Source: Streptomyces sp. CB02261 (lineage in GTDB: Bacteria; Actinomycetota; Actinomycetes; Streptomycetales; Streptomycetaceae). Taken from it: 64,000 nt of DNA. A program made the position numbers and the translations under genes. The stretch is from assembly GCF_001905665.1 (NCBI RefSeq), contig NZ_LIVX01000003.1, forward strand, positions 257,478 to 321,477, in the 5' to 3' direction. Positions 8,018 to 17,713 of this stretch are shown here, piece by piece. The first letter of the stretch is position 1, and each line of letters opens with the position of its first letter. The notes below the pieces were generated by a model, which made no database searches, was not told where the DNA came from, and saw nothing but the letters and a program-made list of their open reading frames with translations.

Positions 8018-8365
8018 ATGTTCATCGGCTACGCCGTCGTCGCCGCGCTTCTCGCCTTCGCGCTCTCCGCCTCCGCCTTCCTGACCTTCACCCGCAATCC
8101 GCAGATCGTCGGCAGCATGACCAAGCTGGACGTACCGGACTCCTGGCTGCCACGACTGGCGACCCTGAAGGCGGCGGGCGCGATCGGCCTGCTCGCGGGA
8201 CTCGCCGTACCCCCGCTGGGCGGAGCGGCGGCGATCGGCGTGGCCCTCTACTTCGTCGGGGCCCTGGTCACGCACCTGCGGGCGAAGGACTACGAGCTGG
8301 CGCCGGTCGTGATCCTGACCCTGCTCGCGGTGGCCGCCCTGGCGCTGCGCATAGCCTCCGCGTGA
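8018..8365 (+). CDS. DoxX-like membrane protein
   Basis: 115 residues with four predicted membrane helices: about 3-20, 45-62, 66-83 and 95-111. The arrangement, with conserved small residues and a TLKAAGAIGLLAGL segment, fits the DoxX/DUF4267-like group. Start ATG 8018 has GGAG at 8007-8010; the ORF start at 7991 precedes that site. It is divergent from the MarR gene, so it is probably its main target. DoxX-like proteins associate with redox and thiol homeostasis in some bacteria; that role is not established for this one. Confidence 0.88.
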   Translation: MFIGYAVVAALLAFALSASAFLTFTRNPQIVGSMTKLDVPDSWLPRLATLKAAGAIGLLAGLAVPPLGGAAAIGVALYFVGALVTHLRAKDYELAPVVILTLLAVAALALRIASA

Positions 8366-8411
8366 GCAGGAAGGCCCCACCTCCGAGGGCCCCGACGCCG
8401 GCCGGACACCA

Positions 8412-8483
8412 AACGAGACGGAGCGTCTTGCCAGGCGCCACATCATCCCGTACTGTCGTCGCAACGAGACGGAGCGTCTCGTT
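8412..8483 (+). promoter_or_regulatory. Promoter of the ABC-F gene bracketed by twin TetR-type operators
   Basis: A -35 TTGCCA (8428-8433) and -10 TACTGT (8451-8456) are separated by 17 bp. They are bracketed by AACGAGACG-GAG-CGTCTTG at 8412 and a perfect copy AACGAGACG (8463-8471)-GAG-CGTCTCGTT (8475-8483). Long palindromes of this kind are typical TetR-family operators. No TetR gene is adjacent, so the repressor would be encoded elsewhere. Confidence 0.75.
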
Positions 8484-8507
8484 TGTGACGCCAGAGGAGG
8501 CCTGCCC

Positions 8508-10121
8508 GTGTTCCGTGTCCAACTCGCCGACGTCGGCAAGCGCTACGACGCCCCCGCCCTTCCCGGCCGCCACGGCGTCCACCACCGCACCGTCCTCGAC
8601 CGGGCCTCCCTCACCGTCCGCCCCGGCGAACGCCTCGGCGTCGTCGGCGACAACGGCTCCGGGAAGTCCACCCTCCTCCGGCTCCTCGCCGGCCTGGAGA
8701 CCCCCGACAACGGCACCGTGACCGTCGAAGCCCCCGGCGGCCTCGGCCACCTCGCCCAGACACTGGACCTCCCCCCGACCGCCACCGTCGGGGACGCCGT
8801 CGACCACGCCCTCGCGGACGTACGGGAACGGGAGCGGGCGATCCGCGCCGCCGAGGACGCCCTCGCCGTGACCGGCGACCTCACCGGATACGCGGAACTG
8901 CTCGCCGCCCACGAGGCCCGGGGCGGCGACGGCGCCGACCGGCGGGTCGAGACCACCCTCCGGCGGCTCGGGGAACCCGGACCGCTCGACCGCGCCCGTA
9001 CCCTCGGCAGCCTCTCCGGCGGGCAGCGCTCCCGGCTCGCCCTGGCCGCCGTGCTCGCCGCCGAACCCGAACTGCTGCTGCTCGACGAGCCGACCAACGA
9101 CCTCGACGACGAGGCCGTGACCTGGCTGGAGGAGCGGCTCCTCGCCCACCGGGGCACGGTCGTCGCCGTCTCCCACGACCGGGCCTTCCTCGACCGGGTC
9201 ACCACCGCCGTCCTGGAGGTCGACGATGACCGCCACACCCTGCGCCGCTACGGCAACGGCTACACCGGGTACCTCGCCGGCCGCGCCGCCGAACGGGCCC
9301 GCAGGCAGCGGGAGTACGAGGAGTGGAAGGAGGAACTCGCCCGCTACCGGACCCTCGCGGACACGAACATCGACCGCTTCTCCGCCATCCCCCGCAAGGC
9401 CCCGGCGGCGTTCAGCGGGGCCGGCGCCTTCCGGGCCCGGTCACGGGCGCACGGCGCCATGAGCCGCATCCGGGCCGCCCGCGAGAAGCACGCCCGGCTC
9501 ACCGCCGACCCCGTGCCCGCGCCCCCGAAGCCCCTCCGCTTCCGGGCGGACCTCACGGGCGAGGGCGTGCCCGTCGACGTCGCCGGCCTCCGGGTCGACG
9601 GCCGGCTCCGGCTCGACGCCCTCCACCTCGACGCGGGCGAACGGCTCCTGGTCACCGGGCCGAACGGCGCCGGGAAGACCACGCTCCTGAAGGTCCTCGC
9701 GGGTGAACTCGCGCCGGACGCCGGCACGGTGAGCGTCCCGGGCCGGGTCGGACTGCTGCGTCAGGAGACGGCCCCGCCCACCGACCCCCGTCCGGTGGGC
9801 GAGGCCTTCGGAGCGGACCGCGCGGACGAACTGCTCGCCCTCGGTCTCTTCTCCGCCGGGGACCTGACCACCCCGGTCCGGTACCTGTCGACAGGACAGC
9901 GCCGGAAACTGGAACTGGCACGGCTCGTCACCGAACCCGCCGATCTGCTCCTTCTCGACGAGCCGACCAACCATCTGGCCCCGGCGCTCGTGGAGGAGAT
10001 CGAGGCCGCGCTCGCGCTGTACCGGGGCACGCTGGTCGTGGTCAGCCACGACCGGCGGCTCAGGCGGGGATTCCGGGGCCGCCGTCTCGAACTGGCCCCG
10101 GAGTCCCTGGTCATGAGCTGA
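8508..10121 (+). CDS. ABC-F family ATPase (ribosome-associated, possible antibiotic resistance)
   Basis: 537 residues with two ABC domains and no membrane helices. Domain 1: Walker A GDNGSGKST (about 48-56), signature LSGGQRSRL, Walker B LLLLDEPTND. Domain 2: Walker [10 protein letters not shown], signature LSTGQRRKL, Walker B LLLLDEPTNH. A basic linker lies between them. ABC-F proteins bind the ribosomal E site and can dislodge antibiotics or rescue stalled ribosomes. The GTG at 8508 is preceded by AGAGGAGG (8493-8500). An operator-flanked promoter suggests drug-inducible expression, as for resistance-type ABC-F genes. The substrate class (macrolide, lincosamide, pleuromutilin) cannot be told from sequence alone. 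Confidence 0.9.
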   Translation: MFRVQLADVGKRYDAPALPGRHGVHHRTVLDRASLTVRPGERLGVVGDNGSGKSTLLRLLAGLETPDNGTVTVEAPGGLGHLAQTLDLPPTATVGDAVDHALADVRERERAIRAAEDALAVTGDLTGYAELLAAHEARGGDGADRRVETTLRRLGEPGPLDRARTLGSLSGGQRSRLALAAVLAAEPELLLLDEPTNDLDDEAVTWLEERLLAHRGTVVAVSHDRAFLDRVTTAVLEVDDDRHTLRRYGNGYTGYLAGRAAERARRQREYEEWKEELARYRTLADTNIDRFSAIPRKAPAAFSGAGAFRARSRAHGAMSRIRAAREKHARLTADPVPAPPKPLRFRADLTGEGVPVDVAGLRVDGRLRLDALHLDAGERLLVTGPNGAGKTTLLKVLAGELAPDAGTVSVPGRVGLLRQETAPPTDPRPVGEAFGADRADELLALGLFSAGDLTTPVRYLSTGQRRKLELARLVTEPADLLLLDEPTNHLAPALVEEIEAALALYRGTLVVVSHDRRLRRGFRGRRLELAPESLVMS

Positions 10122-10131
10122 GACGCACGAC

Positions 10132-13100
10132 CTACTCGTCGTCGCCTTCGAGGTCGCCCTCGGTCTCCAGGAACACCTGGCGCAGCGCGGCCAGCGTCTC
10201 CGGGTCCGGCTTCTCCCACATGCCGCGCGACTCGGCCTCAAGGAGCCGCTCCGCGATGCCGTGCAGCGCCCACGGGTTGGCCTCCTTCAGGAAGGCCTGG
10301 TTCTCCGGGTCGAGGACGTACTCCTGCGTCAGCTTGTCGTACATCCAGTCGGCGACCACACCCGTCGTCGCGTCGTACCCGAAGAGGTAGTCGACCGTCG
10401 CCGCCAGCTCGAACGCGCCCTTGTAGCCGTGGCGGCGCATCGCCTCGATCCAGCGCGGGTTGACCACGCGCGCGCGGAAGACCCGGGAGGTCTCCTCGAC
10501 GAGCGTCCGGGTGCGGACGGTCTCCGGCCGCGTCGAGTCACCGATGTACGCCTCGGGCGCCGTGCCCTTCAGCGCGCGGACGGTCGCCACCATGCCGCCG
10601 TGGTACTGGAAGTAGTCGTCCGAGTCCGCGATGTCGTGCTCACGGGTGTCCGTGTTCTTCGCGGCGACCGCGATCCGCTTGTACGCCGTCTCCATCTCGG
10701 CCCGCGCCGGCCGCCCTTCGAGCCCGCGCCCGTACGCGTACCCGCCCCACACCGTGTACACCTCGGCGAGGTCCGCGTCCGTGCGCCAGTCGCGCGAGTC
10801 GATCAGCTGCAGGATGCCCGCGCCGTACGTGCCGGGCCGGGAGCCGAAGATGCGGGTGGTCGCGCGCCGCTCGTCGCCGTGCTCGGCGAGATCGGCCTGC
10901 GCGTGCGCCCGTACGTAGTTCTCCGACGCGGGCTCGTCCAGGCCGGCCACCAGGCGGACGGCGTCGTCGAGGAGCCCGATGACGTGCGGGAACGCGTCCC
11001 GGAAGAAGCCCGAGATGCGCAGCGTGACATCGACGCGCGGACGGCCGAGCTCCGCGAGCGGGATCGGCTCCAGGCCGTTCACCCGGCGCGAGGCCTCGTC
11101 CCACAGCGGGCGGACGCCGAGCAGCGCCAGCGCCTCGGCCACGTCGTCGCCCGCCGTGCGCATCGCGCTCGTCCCCCACAGGGAGAGGCCCACGGACGTC
11201 GGCCAGTCGCCGTTGTCGGTGCGGTAGCGCTCCAGGAGGGAGTCCGCGAGCGCCTGCCCGGTCTCCCAGGCCAGCCGCGACGGCACGGCCTTCGGGTCGA
11301 CCGAGTAGAAGTTCCGGCCCGTCGGCAGGACGTTGACCAGGCCCCGCAGCGGCGAACCGGACGGGCCCGCCGGGACGAAGCCGCCGTTGAGGGCGTGCAC
11401 GGCGTGGCCGAGTTCGTCGGTGGTGGCGGCCAGGCGCGGCACGACCTGCTCGCAGGCGAAGCGGAGCACGGCGTGCACCTCGGAGCCGTACGCGGCGGCG
11501 ACCGCCGGGACCGCGTCGACGTCCCAGTCCGCCGCCTCCATCGCCTCGACCAGCTCACGGGCCTTGGCCTCCGCCTCGTCGGCGGTGGTGCGGGTCGCGG
11601 CCGACTCGTCGAGACCCAGGGCCTCGCGCAGGCCCGGCAGCGCCTGCGTACCGCCCCAGATCTGGCGGGCGCGCAGGATGGAGAGGACCAGGTTGACGCG
11701 GGCCTCGCCCTCCGGGGCGCCGCCGAGGACGTGCAGACCGTCGCGGATCTGGGCGTCCTTGACCTCGCACAGCCAGCCGTCGACGTGCAGCAGGAAGTCG
11801 TCGAAGCCGTCGTCCTCCGGGCGCTCCTGGAGACCGAGGTCGTGGTCGAGCTTCGCGGCCTGGATCAGCGTCCAGATCTGGGCGCGGATCGCGGGCAGCT
11901 TCGCCGGGTCCATGGAGGAGATCTGCGCGTACTCGTCGAGCAGCTGCTCCAGGCGCGCGATGTCGCCGTACGAGTCGGCGCGGGCCATCGGCGGCACCAG
12001 GTGGTCGACGAGGGTCGCGTGGACGCGCCGCTTGGCCTGGGTGCCCTCGCCCGGGTCGTTGACGAGGAACGGGTAGATCAGCGGGATGTCGCCGAGGGCC
12101 GCGTCGGGGCCGCAGGCGGCGGACAGGCCGGCGTTCTTGCCGGGCAGCCACTCCAGGTTGCCGTGCTTGCCCAGGTGGACCATGGCGTCGGCGCCGAAGC
12201 CGCCGTCCTCGGCGCGGGCGGCGATCCAGCGGTAGGCGGCCAGGTAGTGGTGGGACGGCGGGAGATCGGGGTCGTGGTAGATCGCGATCGGGTTCTCGCC
12301 GAAGCCGCGCGGCGGCTGGATGAGGATCAGCAGGTTCCCGCGCCGCAGGGCGGCCAGGACGATGTCGCCCTCCGGGTTGCGGGACCGGTCGAGGAACATC
12401 TCGCCGGGCGCCGGGCCCCAGTGCTCCTCGACGTGGGTCCGCAGCTCCTCGGGCAGGGTCGCGTACCAGCGCTTGTAGTCGGCGGCCGGGATGCGGACCG
12501 GGTTGCGGGCGAGCTGCTCCTCCGTCAGCCAGTCCTGGTCGTGGCCGCCTGCCTCGATGAGCGCGTAGATCAGCTCGTCGCCGTCACCGGAGACCAGGCC
12601 GGGAAGCTCCTCGGCGGGCCCGAAGTCGTACCCCTCCGCGATCAGACGGCGCAGGAGCGAGACGGCGGAGGCGGGGGTGTCCAGGCCGACGGCGTTGCCG
12701 ATGCGGGAGTGCTTCGTCGGGTACGCGGAGAGGACGAGCGCCAGCTTCTTCTCGGCGTTCGGGATGTGCCGGAGCCGGGCGTGCCGGACGGCGATCCCGG
12801 CGACGCGGGCGGCCCGCTCGGTGTCCGCGACGTACGCGGGCAGACCGTCCTCGTCGATCTCCTTGAACGAGAACGGGACCGTGATCAGGCGTCCGTCGAA
12901 CTCGGGCACGGCGACCTGGCTGGCCGCGTCCAGCGGCGAGAGGCCCTCGTCGTTCTCCTCCCACGCGGCCCGCGAACCGGTCAGGCACAGCGCCTGGAGG
13001 ATCGGCACGTCGAGCGCGGCCAGCGCGCCCGCGTCCCAGGCCTCCTCGTCACCGCCGGCCTGCGCCTCGGCGGGCTTGGTGCCGCCCGCCGCGAGGACGG

Positions 13101-13734
13101 TGGTGACGATGGCGTCGGCGGTACGGAGGCGGTCGAGCAGCTCCGGCTCGGGGGCGCGCAGGGACGCCACGTACAGCGGGAGGGCCCGGGCGCCGGCGTC
13201 CTCGATCGCGTCGCAGAGGGTGCCGACGAAGCCGGTGTTCCCGCTCATGTGGTGGGCGCGGTAGTAGAGCACGGCGACCGTGGGGCCCTCGGTGCTCCTC
13301 GGGGTGCGCTCCAGGGGGCCCCAGGTGGGGGCGGCGGCCGGGGCGTCGAAGCCGTGGCCGGTGAGCAGGACCGTGTCCGAGAGGAAGCGGGCCAGCTGCT
13401 CCAGGTTCCCGGGGCCGCCGTGCGCGAGGTAGGCGTGGGCCTCGGTGGCGACGCCGACGGGGACGGTGGACGCCTCCATCAGCTGCGCGTCGGGGGCCTG
13501 TTCGCCGCTGAGGACGACCACCGGCTTCCCGGCGGCGCGGACCGCGTCCAGGCCCTCGTCCCAGGAGCGCAGGCCGCCGAGGAGCCGGACGACGACGAGG
13601 TCGGCGCCGTCCAGGAGGCCGGGCAGGTCGGCGAGGGGGAGACGGGCGGGGTTGGCGAAGCGGTACTCCACCGGGCCGCCGGCCGCGCGGGCGCTGAGCA
13701 GGTCGGTGTCGGAGTGCGACAGCAGCAGAAGCAT
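10132..13734 (-). CDS. cobN: Cobaltochelatase subunit CobN
   Basis: 1200 residues, normal for CobN. It is the large subunit of the ATP-dependent chelatase that inserts cobalt into hydrogenobyrinic acid a,c-diamide with CobS/CobT-type partners. CobN/magnesium-chelatase features are visible: YYRAHHMSGNTGFVGTLCDAIED (about 158-180), the IAIYHDPDLPPSHHYLAAYRW block, MVHLGKHGNLEWLPGKNAGLS and DYLFGYDATTGVVADWMYDKL. ATG 13734 follows the cobalamin riboswitch, so expression should fall when B12 is plentiful. It is convergent with the ABC-F gene, 10 bp apart, and divergent from cobG. Confidence 0.97.
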   Translation of the reverse strand: MLLLLSHSDTDLLSARAAGGPVEYRFANPARLPLADLPGLLDGADLVVVRLLGGLRSWDEGLDAVRAAGKPVVVLSGEQAPDAQLMEASTVPVGVATEAHAYLAHGGPGNLEQLARFLSDTVLLTGHGFDAPAAAPTWGPLERTPRSTEGPTVAVLYYRAHHMSGNTGFVGTLCDAIEDAGARALPLYVASLRAPEPELLDRLRTADAIVTTVLAAGGTKPAEAQAGGDEEAWDAGALAALDVPILQALCLTGSRAAWEENDEGLSPLDAASQVAVPEFDGRLITVPFSFKEIDEDGLPAYVADTERAARVAGIAVRHARLRHIPNAEKKLALVLSAYPTKHSRIGNAVGLDTPASAVSLLRRLIAEGYDFGPAEELPGLVSGDGDELIYALIEAGGHDQDWLTEEQLARNPVRIPAADYKRWYATLPEELRTHVEEHWGPAPGEMFLDRSRNPEGDIVLAALRRGNLLILIQPPRGFGENPIAIYHDPDLPPSHHYLAAYRWIAARAEDGGFGADAMVHLGKHGNLEWLPGKNAGLSAACGPDAALGDIPLIYPFLVNDPGEGTQAKRRVHATLVDHLVPPMARADSYGDIARLEQLLDEYAQISSMDPAKLPAIRAQIWTLIQAAKLDHDLGLQERPEDDGFDDFLLHVDGWLCEVKDAQIRDGLHVLGGAPEGEARVNLVLSILRARQIWGGTQALPGLREALGLDESAATRTTADEAEAKARELVEAMEAADWDVDAVPAVAAAYGSEVHAVLRFACEQVVPRLAATTDELGHAVHALNGGFVPAGPSGSPLRGLVNVLPTGRNFYSVDPKAVPSRLAWETGQALADSLLERYRTDNGDWPTSVGLSLWGTSAMRTAGDDVAEALALLGVRPLWDEASRRVNGLEPIPLAELGRPRVDVTLRISGFFRDAFPHVIGLLDDAVRLVAGLDEPASENYVRAHAQADLAEHGDERRATTRIFGSRPGTYGAGILQLIDSRDWRTDADLAEVYTVWGGYAYGRGLEGRPARAEMETAYKRIAVAAKNTDTREHDIADSDDYFQYHGGMVATVRALKGTAPEAYIGDSTRPETVRTRTLVEETSRVFRARVVNPRWIEAMRRHGYKGAFELAATVDYLFGYDATTGVVADWMYDKLTQEYVLDPENQAFLKEANPWALHGIAERLLEAESRGMWEKPDPETLAALRQVFLETEGDLEGDDE

Positions 13735-13779
13735 GGCGAGCGCAGGCCTTCCTCGGGGTTGTCCGCGCCCCGGGTGGTC

Positions 13780-13918
13780 GTATGGATGGCGGGAGTTCCT
13801 GACTCACCCGCTCCGTCGTGCGCGGAGCGGGCTCACAGTGGCGGGACCGCGCCGGATTCTCACCGGGCTTCCTCCCCGGGGTCCTGGGACCCCATGCCGA
13901 TCTGCATCCTAGATCGTG
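13780..13918 (-). ncRNA. Cobalamin (B12) riboswitch
   Basis: On the minus strand the conserved aptamer elements appear in order: GGTGAGAATCCGG (near 13874-13862), the GCCACTGTGAGCC core (near 13842-13830), a hairpin with arms GCCCGCTCCGCGC/GGAGCGGG, and GAGTCAGGAACTC (near 13805-13793). This is the classic B12 riboswitch consensus including the AGTCAGGA box. It ends about 45 nt before the cobN start and overlaps no coding sequence. The 5' boundary is approximate. Confidence 0.95.
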
Positions 13919-14001
13919 CCGCCCACGGGCCGGGGCGGGCCGCCGAGTCGGCCTGATCACACCCGGTGGGCGCCCGGTTCCCCGTGGGTATGCTCGCCGC
14001 C

Positions 14002-15528
14002 ATGCCGCCCACCCGACCCACGACGCCCGAACCGGGCGAAGCTCGCATACGGGACCGTGGCGACGCCTGCCCCGGGGCGCTGCGCCTGCACCCCGCCGAG
14101 GACGGCCGCCTGGCCCGACTGCGCCTGCCCGCAGGTCGATTGACGGCCCATCAGGTCGAGGTGCTCGCGCACGCGGCGGAGACCCTGGGCGACGGGCGGA
14201 TCAGCATCACCTCCCGCGGCAACGCGGAGCTGCGAGGCCTCGCGGACGACTGCGGGGCGCGGCTCGCGGCGCTCCTCACGGACGCGGGCCTGCTGCCCTC
14301 CCCCACCCACGAGCGCGTCCGCAACATCGTCGCCTCGCCCACCGCGGGACTCGACGGACTCGGCTCCGCGGACGTGCAGTTGTGGGCGCGCGAGCTGGAC
14401 GCCGCGCTGTGCGCCGCTCCCCGGGCCGCGGCCCTCTCGGGACGGTTCCTGTTCGTCCTGGACGACGGGCGCGGGGACGTGGCGGCGCTCGGCGGGGATG
14501 TGAGCTTGGTCGCAGGGGGCGACGGGTCCGTCCTGCTGCGGCTCGGCCCCCGGGCCTTCCGGCTCGCCGCCGCCGACGCCGTCCGGGCCGCCCTCGCCGC
14601 CGCCCTCGCGTTCCTCGACGCCGCCGACGCGGCCGGGAACGGGGCCTGGCGGCCCCAGGAACTGCCCGCCGGCCACGAGCCGGACTGGGCGGGCGCCCTG
14701 GCGGCGGCGGGGATCGCCGCCGAGCCCGTCCCCGTACCGCCGCCGCCGACGTCCCGCCCGCCGGCGCCCGGCGTCCTCCGGGACGGCGCCCTGTACGTCC
14801 TCGCCCCGCTCGGCCGGCTGACCGCCGCCCAACTCCGGGCCCTGCTGCCGGCCGACGAGGTCCGGCTCACGCCGTGGCGCGGCGCGGTGGTCGTCGGCCC
14901 ACGGACGCCCCAGGGCCCCGCCCCGGACGTGCGGCCGACCGGCCCGCAGGCCCCCGGCCTGACAGCCACCGGTCCGCAGGCCCACGGCCCCGCCCGAGCC
15001 GACCGGCTCCCGGCCCAGGACGCCACCCCCGCCAACCGGCTCCCGGCCCAGGGCGAGACCCCCACCGACCGGCTCGCGGCCCGGAGCGAGACCCCCGCCG
15101 ACCCGCTCCCGGCCCAGGACGCCACCTCCGCCGGCCCCCTCGCGGCCCAGGGCGAGACCCCCGCCGAGCGACCCCCGGCCCAGGCCCCCACCCCCGCCGA
15201 CCGGCTCGCCCTCCTGGAGGCGGCCGGGCTCGTCACGCGGGCCGACGCGGCCCTCGCCGGGGTCACCGTCTGCACCGGGCGGCACGGGTGCGCCAAGTCC
15301 CTCGCCGACGTGCGGGCGGACGCCCTCGCCGCGCCCGCGGGGCCGCTGCCCGTGCACTTCTCCGGATGCGCGCGCGGCTGCGGGCACCCGTACGGCGACT
15401 GGATCGAGGTCCTCGCCACCGGCGACGACACCTACCGGGTGGACGGCGTCCCCACCCCCCGCGCCTCCCTGTCCGCAGCGGTCGCGGCGGCTCGCACCGC
15501 GTCGACCCACCCGCCCCACACGAGATGA
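14002..15528 (+). CDS. cobG: Precorrin-3B synthase CobG with a tandem-repeat linker
   Basis: 508 residues from ATG 14002; GTG 13966 is an alternative. CobG uses a 4Fe-4S cluster and O2 to make precorrin-3B from precorrin-3A. The sulfite/nitrite-reductase-like halves are visible, the first with [17 protein letters not shown] and the second with the cluster/siroheme motif C-TGRHG-C and C-ARG-C (about 413-450). Between them is an unusual Ala/Pro-rich insert with six 11-residue repeats. A TATGCT -10-like box at 13989-13994 suggests a leaderless transcript, separate from the cobN riboswitch on the other strand. The stop overlaps the cobH start (ATGA). Confidence 0.93.
   Translation: MPPTRPTTPEPGEARIRDRGDACPGALRLHPAEDGRLARLRLPAGRLTAHQVEVLAHAAETLGDGRISITSRGNAELRGLADDCGARLAALLTDAGLLPSPTHERVRNIVASPTAGLDGLGSADVQLWARELDAALCAAPRAAALSGRFLFVLDDGRGDVAALGGDVSLVAGGDGSVLLRLGPRAFRLAAADAVRAALAAALAFLDAADAAGNGAWRPQELPAGHEPDWAGALAAAGIAAEPVPVPPPPTSRPPAPGVLRDGALYVLAPLGRLTAAQLRALLPADEVRLTPWRGAVVVGPRTPQGPAPDVRPTGPQAPGLTATGPQAHGPARADRLPAQDATPANRLPAQGETPTDRLAARSETPADPLPAQDATSAGPLAAQGETPAERPPAQAPTPADRLALLEAAGLVTRADAALAGVTVCTGRHGCAKSLADVRADALAAPAGPLPVHFSGCARGCGHPYGDWIEVLATGDDTYRVDGVPTPRASLSAAVAAARTASTHPPHTR
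14998..15195 (+). repeat. 33-bp tandem repeat inside cobG, six copies
   Basis: Six 33-bp units encode 11-residue repeats of the form A-x-R-L-P-A-Q-x-x-T-P ([22 protein letters not shown] and variants). The repeat is exactly in frame and lies between the two ferredoxin-like/siroheme halves of CobG, so it lengthens a linker without breaking the enzyme. Confidence 0.85.
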
Positions 15529-16178
15529 GCGAGAGCGACACCATGTTCGACTACGAGAAGGACGGGGCGGAGATCTACCGCCGGTCCTTTGCCACGATCC
15601 GCGCCGAGGCGGATCTCGCGGGCCTGCCCGCCGACGTCGCCCAGGTGGCGGTCCGGATGATCCACGCCTGCGGCATGACCGACCTCGTGCGGGACATCGC
15701 GTACTCCCCCGGCGTGGTCGCGAGCGCCCGCGCCGCCCTCCGGGCCGGCGCGCCCATCCTCTGCGACGCGCAGATGGTCGCCAGCGGCGTCACCCGCAAG
15801 CGGCTGCCCGCCGACAACGAGGTGATCTGCACGCTCTCCGACCCGTCCGTGCCGGACCTCGCCGCCGAACTCGGCACCACCCGCTCCGCCGCCGCCCTCG
15901 AACTGTGGCGGGACCGCCTCGAAGGCTCCGTCGTCGCCATCGGCAACGCACCCACCGCCCTCTTCCACCTCCTGGAGATGATCGGCAAGGGCGCGGGGAG
16001 GCCCGCGGCCGTCCTCGGCATACCGGTCGGCTTCATCGGCGCCGCCGAGTCCAAGGACGCCCTCGCCGCCCAGGACCTCGGCCTCGAACACCTCGTCGTC
16101 CGGGGCCGCCGCGGCGGCAGCGCGATGACGGCCGCCGCGATCAACGCGATCGCCCACGAAGCGGAGATCCAGCAGTGA
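15525..16178 (+). CDS. cobH: Precorrin-8X methylmutase CobH
   Basis: 217 residues. It moves the C11 methyl group to C12, giving hydrogenobyrinic acid. Typical motifs are [37 protein letters not shown] (carrying the catalytic His), [14 protein letters not shown] and [13 protein letters not shown]. Start ATG 15525 overlaps the cobG stop (ATGA), implying coupling; ATG 15543 (MFDYEKDG) is an alternative that matches homologue length slightly better. The stop overlaps the cobIJ start (GTGA), so cobG-cobH-cobIJ is one operon. Confidence 0.95.
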   Translation: MSESDTMFDYEKDGAEIYRRSFATIRAEADLAGLPADVAQVAVRMIHACGMTDLVRDIAYSPGVVASARAALRAGAPILCDAQMVASGVTRKRLPADNEVICTLSDPSVPDLAAELGTTRSAAALELWRDRLEGSVVAIGNAPTALFHLLEMIGKGAGRPAAVLGIPVGFIGAAESKDALAAQDLGLEHLVVRGRRGGSAMTAAAINAIAHEAEIQQ

Positions 16179-17683
16179 GCGCGACCGGAGAAGCGACCGT
16201 GCCCGGAAAGCTGTACGGCGTCGGCCTCGGCCCCGGCGACCCGGACCTGATGACGGTGGCGGCCGTGAAGGCCATCGCCGCCGCGGACGTGATCGCCTAC
16301 CACTCGGCCCGCCACGGCCGCTCCATCGCCCGCTCGATCGCCGCGGAGCACCTGCGCGAGGACCACATCGAGGAGCGGCTGATGTACCCGCTCACGGTGG
16401 AGACCACGGACCACCCCGGCGGCTACCGGGGCGCCCTGAACGACTTCTACGAGGAGGCCTCGGCCCGCCTCGCCGCCCACCTCGACGCGGGGCGCACGGT
16501 CGCCGTCCTCGCCGAGGGCGACCCGCTGTTCTACGGCTCGTACCAGCACATGCACAAGCGGCTCGCGGACCGCTACGACACGACCGTCATCCCCGGCGTC
16601 ACCTCCGTCAGCGCCGCCGCCGCCCGGCTCGGCGAGCCGCTGTGCGAGGCCGAGGAAGTCCTCACGATCATCCCCGGCACCCTGCCGGAGGACGAGCTGA
16701 CGGCCCGGCTCGCGGGCACCGACTCGGCGGTCGTGATGAAGCTCGGCCGCACCTTCCCCACCGTGCGGCGGGCCCTGGAGCGGGCCGGCCGGCTCGACGA
16801 CGCCCGGTACGTGGAGCGGGCGTTCATGGCGGGCGAGCGGACCGGCGACCTCGCCGGCGTCGACCCGGACTCCGTCCCCTACTTCTCCGTCGCCGTCCTG
16901 CCCTCCCGTATCGACCAGGAGCCCCCCGTACGGGAGCGGGGCGAGGTCGTCGTCGTCGGCACCGGACCGGCCGGAGCGCCCTGGCTCACCCCCGAGTCGC
17001 GCGGCGCGCTCGTGAACGCCGACGTCCTCGTCGGCTACACCACCTACCTGGACCGGGTGCCGGTGCTGCGCCCCGGGCAGATCCGGCACGGCTCCGACAA
17101 CAAGGTGGAGTCCGAGCGGGCCGAGTTCGCCCTCGACCTGGCCCGGCGCGGCCACCGGGTCGCGGTCGTCTCCGGCGGCGACCCGGGCGTCTTCGCGATG
17201 GCGACGGCGGTCCTCGAAGTGGCCGCCGAACCGGCGTACGCCGACGTGCCCGTACGGGTCCTCCCCGGGGTGACCGCCGCCAACGCGGCCGCCGCCGCCG
17301 CGGGCGCCCCGCTCGGCCACGACTACGCGACGATCTCGCTGTCCGACCGGCTCAAGCCCTGGGACGTCATCGAGACCCGGCTGCGCGCCGCCGCCTCGGC
17401 CGACCTGGTCCTCGCCCTCTACAACCCGGGGTCGAAGTCCCGCACCCACCAGGTGGCCGCCGCCCGCGACCTCCTGCTCGAACTCCGCTCCCCCGAGACC
17501 CCGGTGGTCGTCGCCCGCGACGTCGGCGGCCCCGAGCAGTCGGTCCGGGTGGTCACCCTGAAGACCCTGGAGCCGTCCGAGGTCGACATGCGGACCCTCC
17601 TCCTCATCGGCTCCTCGCAGACCCGTGCGGTGGAACGCCCCGACGGCCGGACGATCACCTGGACACCGCGCCGGTACGGGTGA
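16175..17683 (+). CDS. cobIJ: CobI-CobJ fusion: precorrin-2 C20- and precorrin-3B C17-methyltransferase
   Basis: 502 residues with two SAM-dependent tetrapyrrole methylase domains. The N-terminal CobI part (about 9-245) has [35 protein letters not shown] and [19 protein letters not shown]. The C-terminal CobJ part (about 250-495) has [51 protein letters not shown] and [16 protein letters not shown]. The GTG at 16175 overlaps the cobH stop. CobIJ fusions are common in actinobacteria. The gene ends 30 bp from the convergent serine hydrolase. Confidence 0.95.
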   Translation: MSATGEATVPGKLYGVGLGPGDPDLMTVAAVKAIAAADVIAYHSARHGRSIARSIAAEHLREDHIEERLMYPLTVETTDHPGGYRGALNDFYEEASARLAAHLDAGRTVAVLAEGDPLFYGSYQHMHKRLADRYDTTVIPGVTSVSAAAARLGEPLCEAEEVLTIIPGTLPEDELTARLAGTDSAVVMKLGRTFPTVRRALERAGRLDDARYVERAFMAGERTGDLAGVDPDSVPYFSVAVLPSRIDQEPPVRERGEVVVVGTGPAGAPWLTPESRGALVNADVLVGYTTYLDRVPVLRPGQIRHGSDNKVESERAEFALDLARRGHRVAVVSGGDPGVFAMATAVLEVAAEPAYADVPVRVLPGVTAANAAAAAAGAPLGHDYATISLSDRLKPWDVIETRLRAAASADLVLALYNPGSKSRTHQVAAARDLLLELRSPETPVVVARDVGGPEQSVRVVTLKTLEPSEVDMRTLLLIGSSQTRAVERPDGRTITWTPRRYG

Positions 17684-17713
17684 CCGTGGCCGTCCCCGGC
17701 TCACGGCCCGCGG

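Noticed and set aside
10261..13956. Open frame of 1231 codons on the plus strand opposite cobN
   Set aside because: It is Arg/Gly/Val-rich with no domain; it mirrors the third-position GC bias of cobN and crosses the riboswitch.
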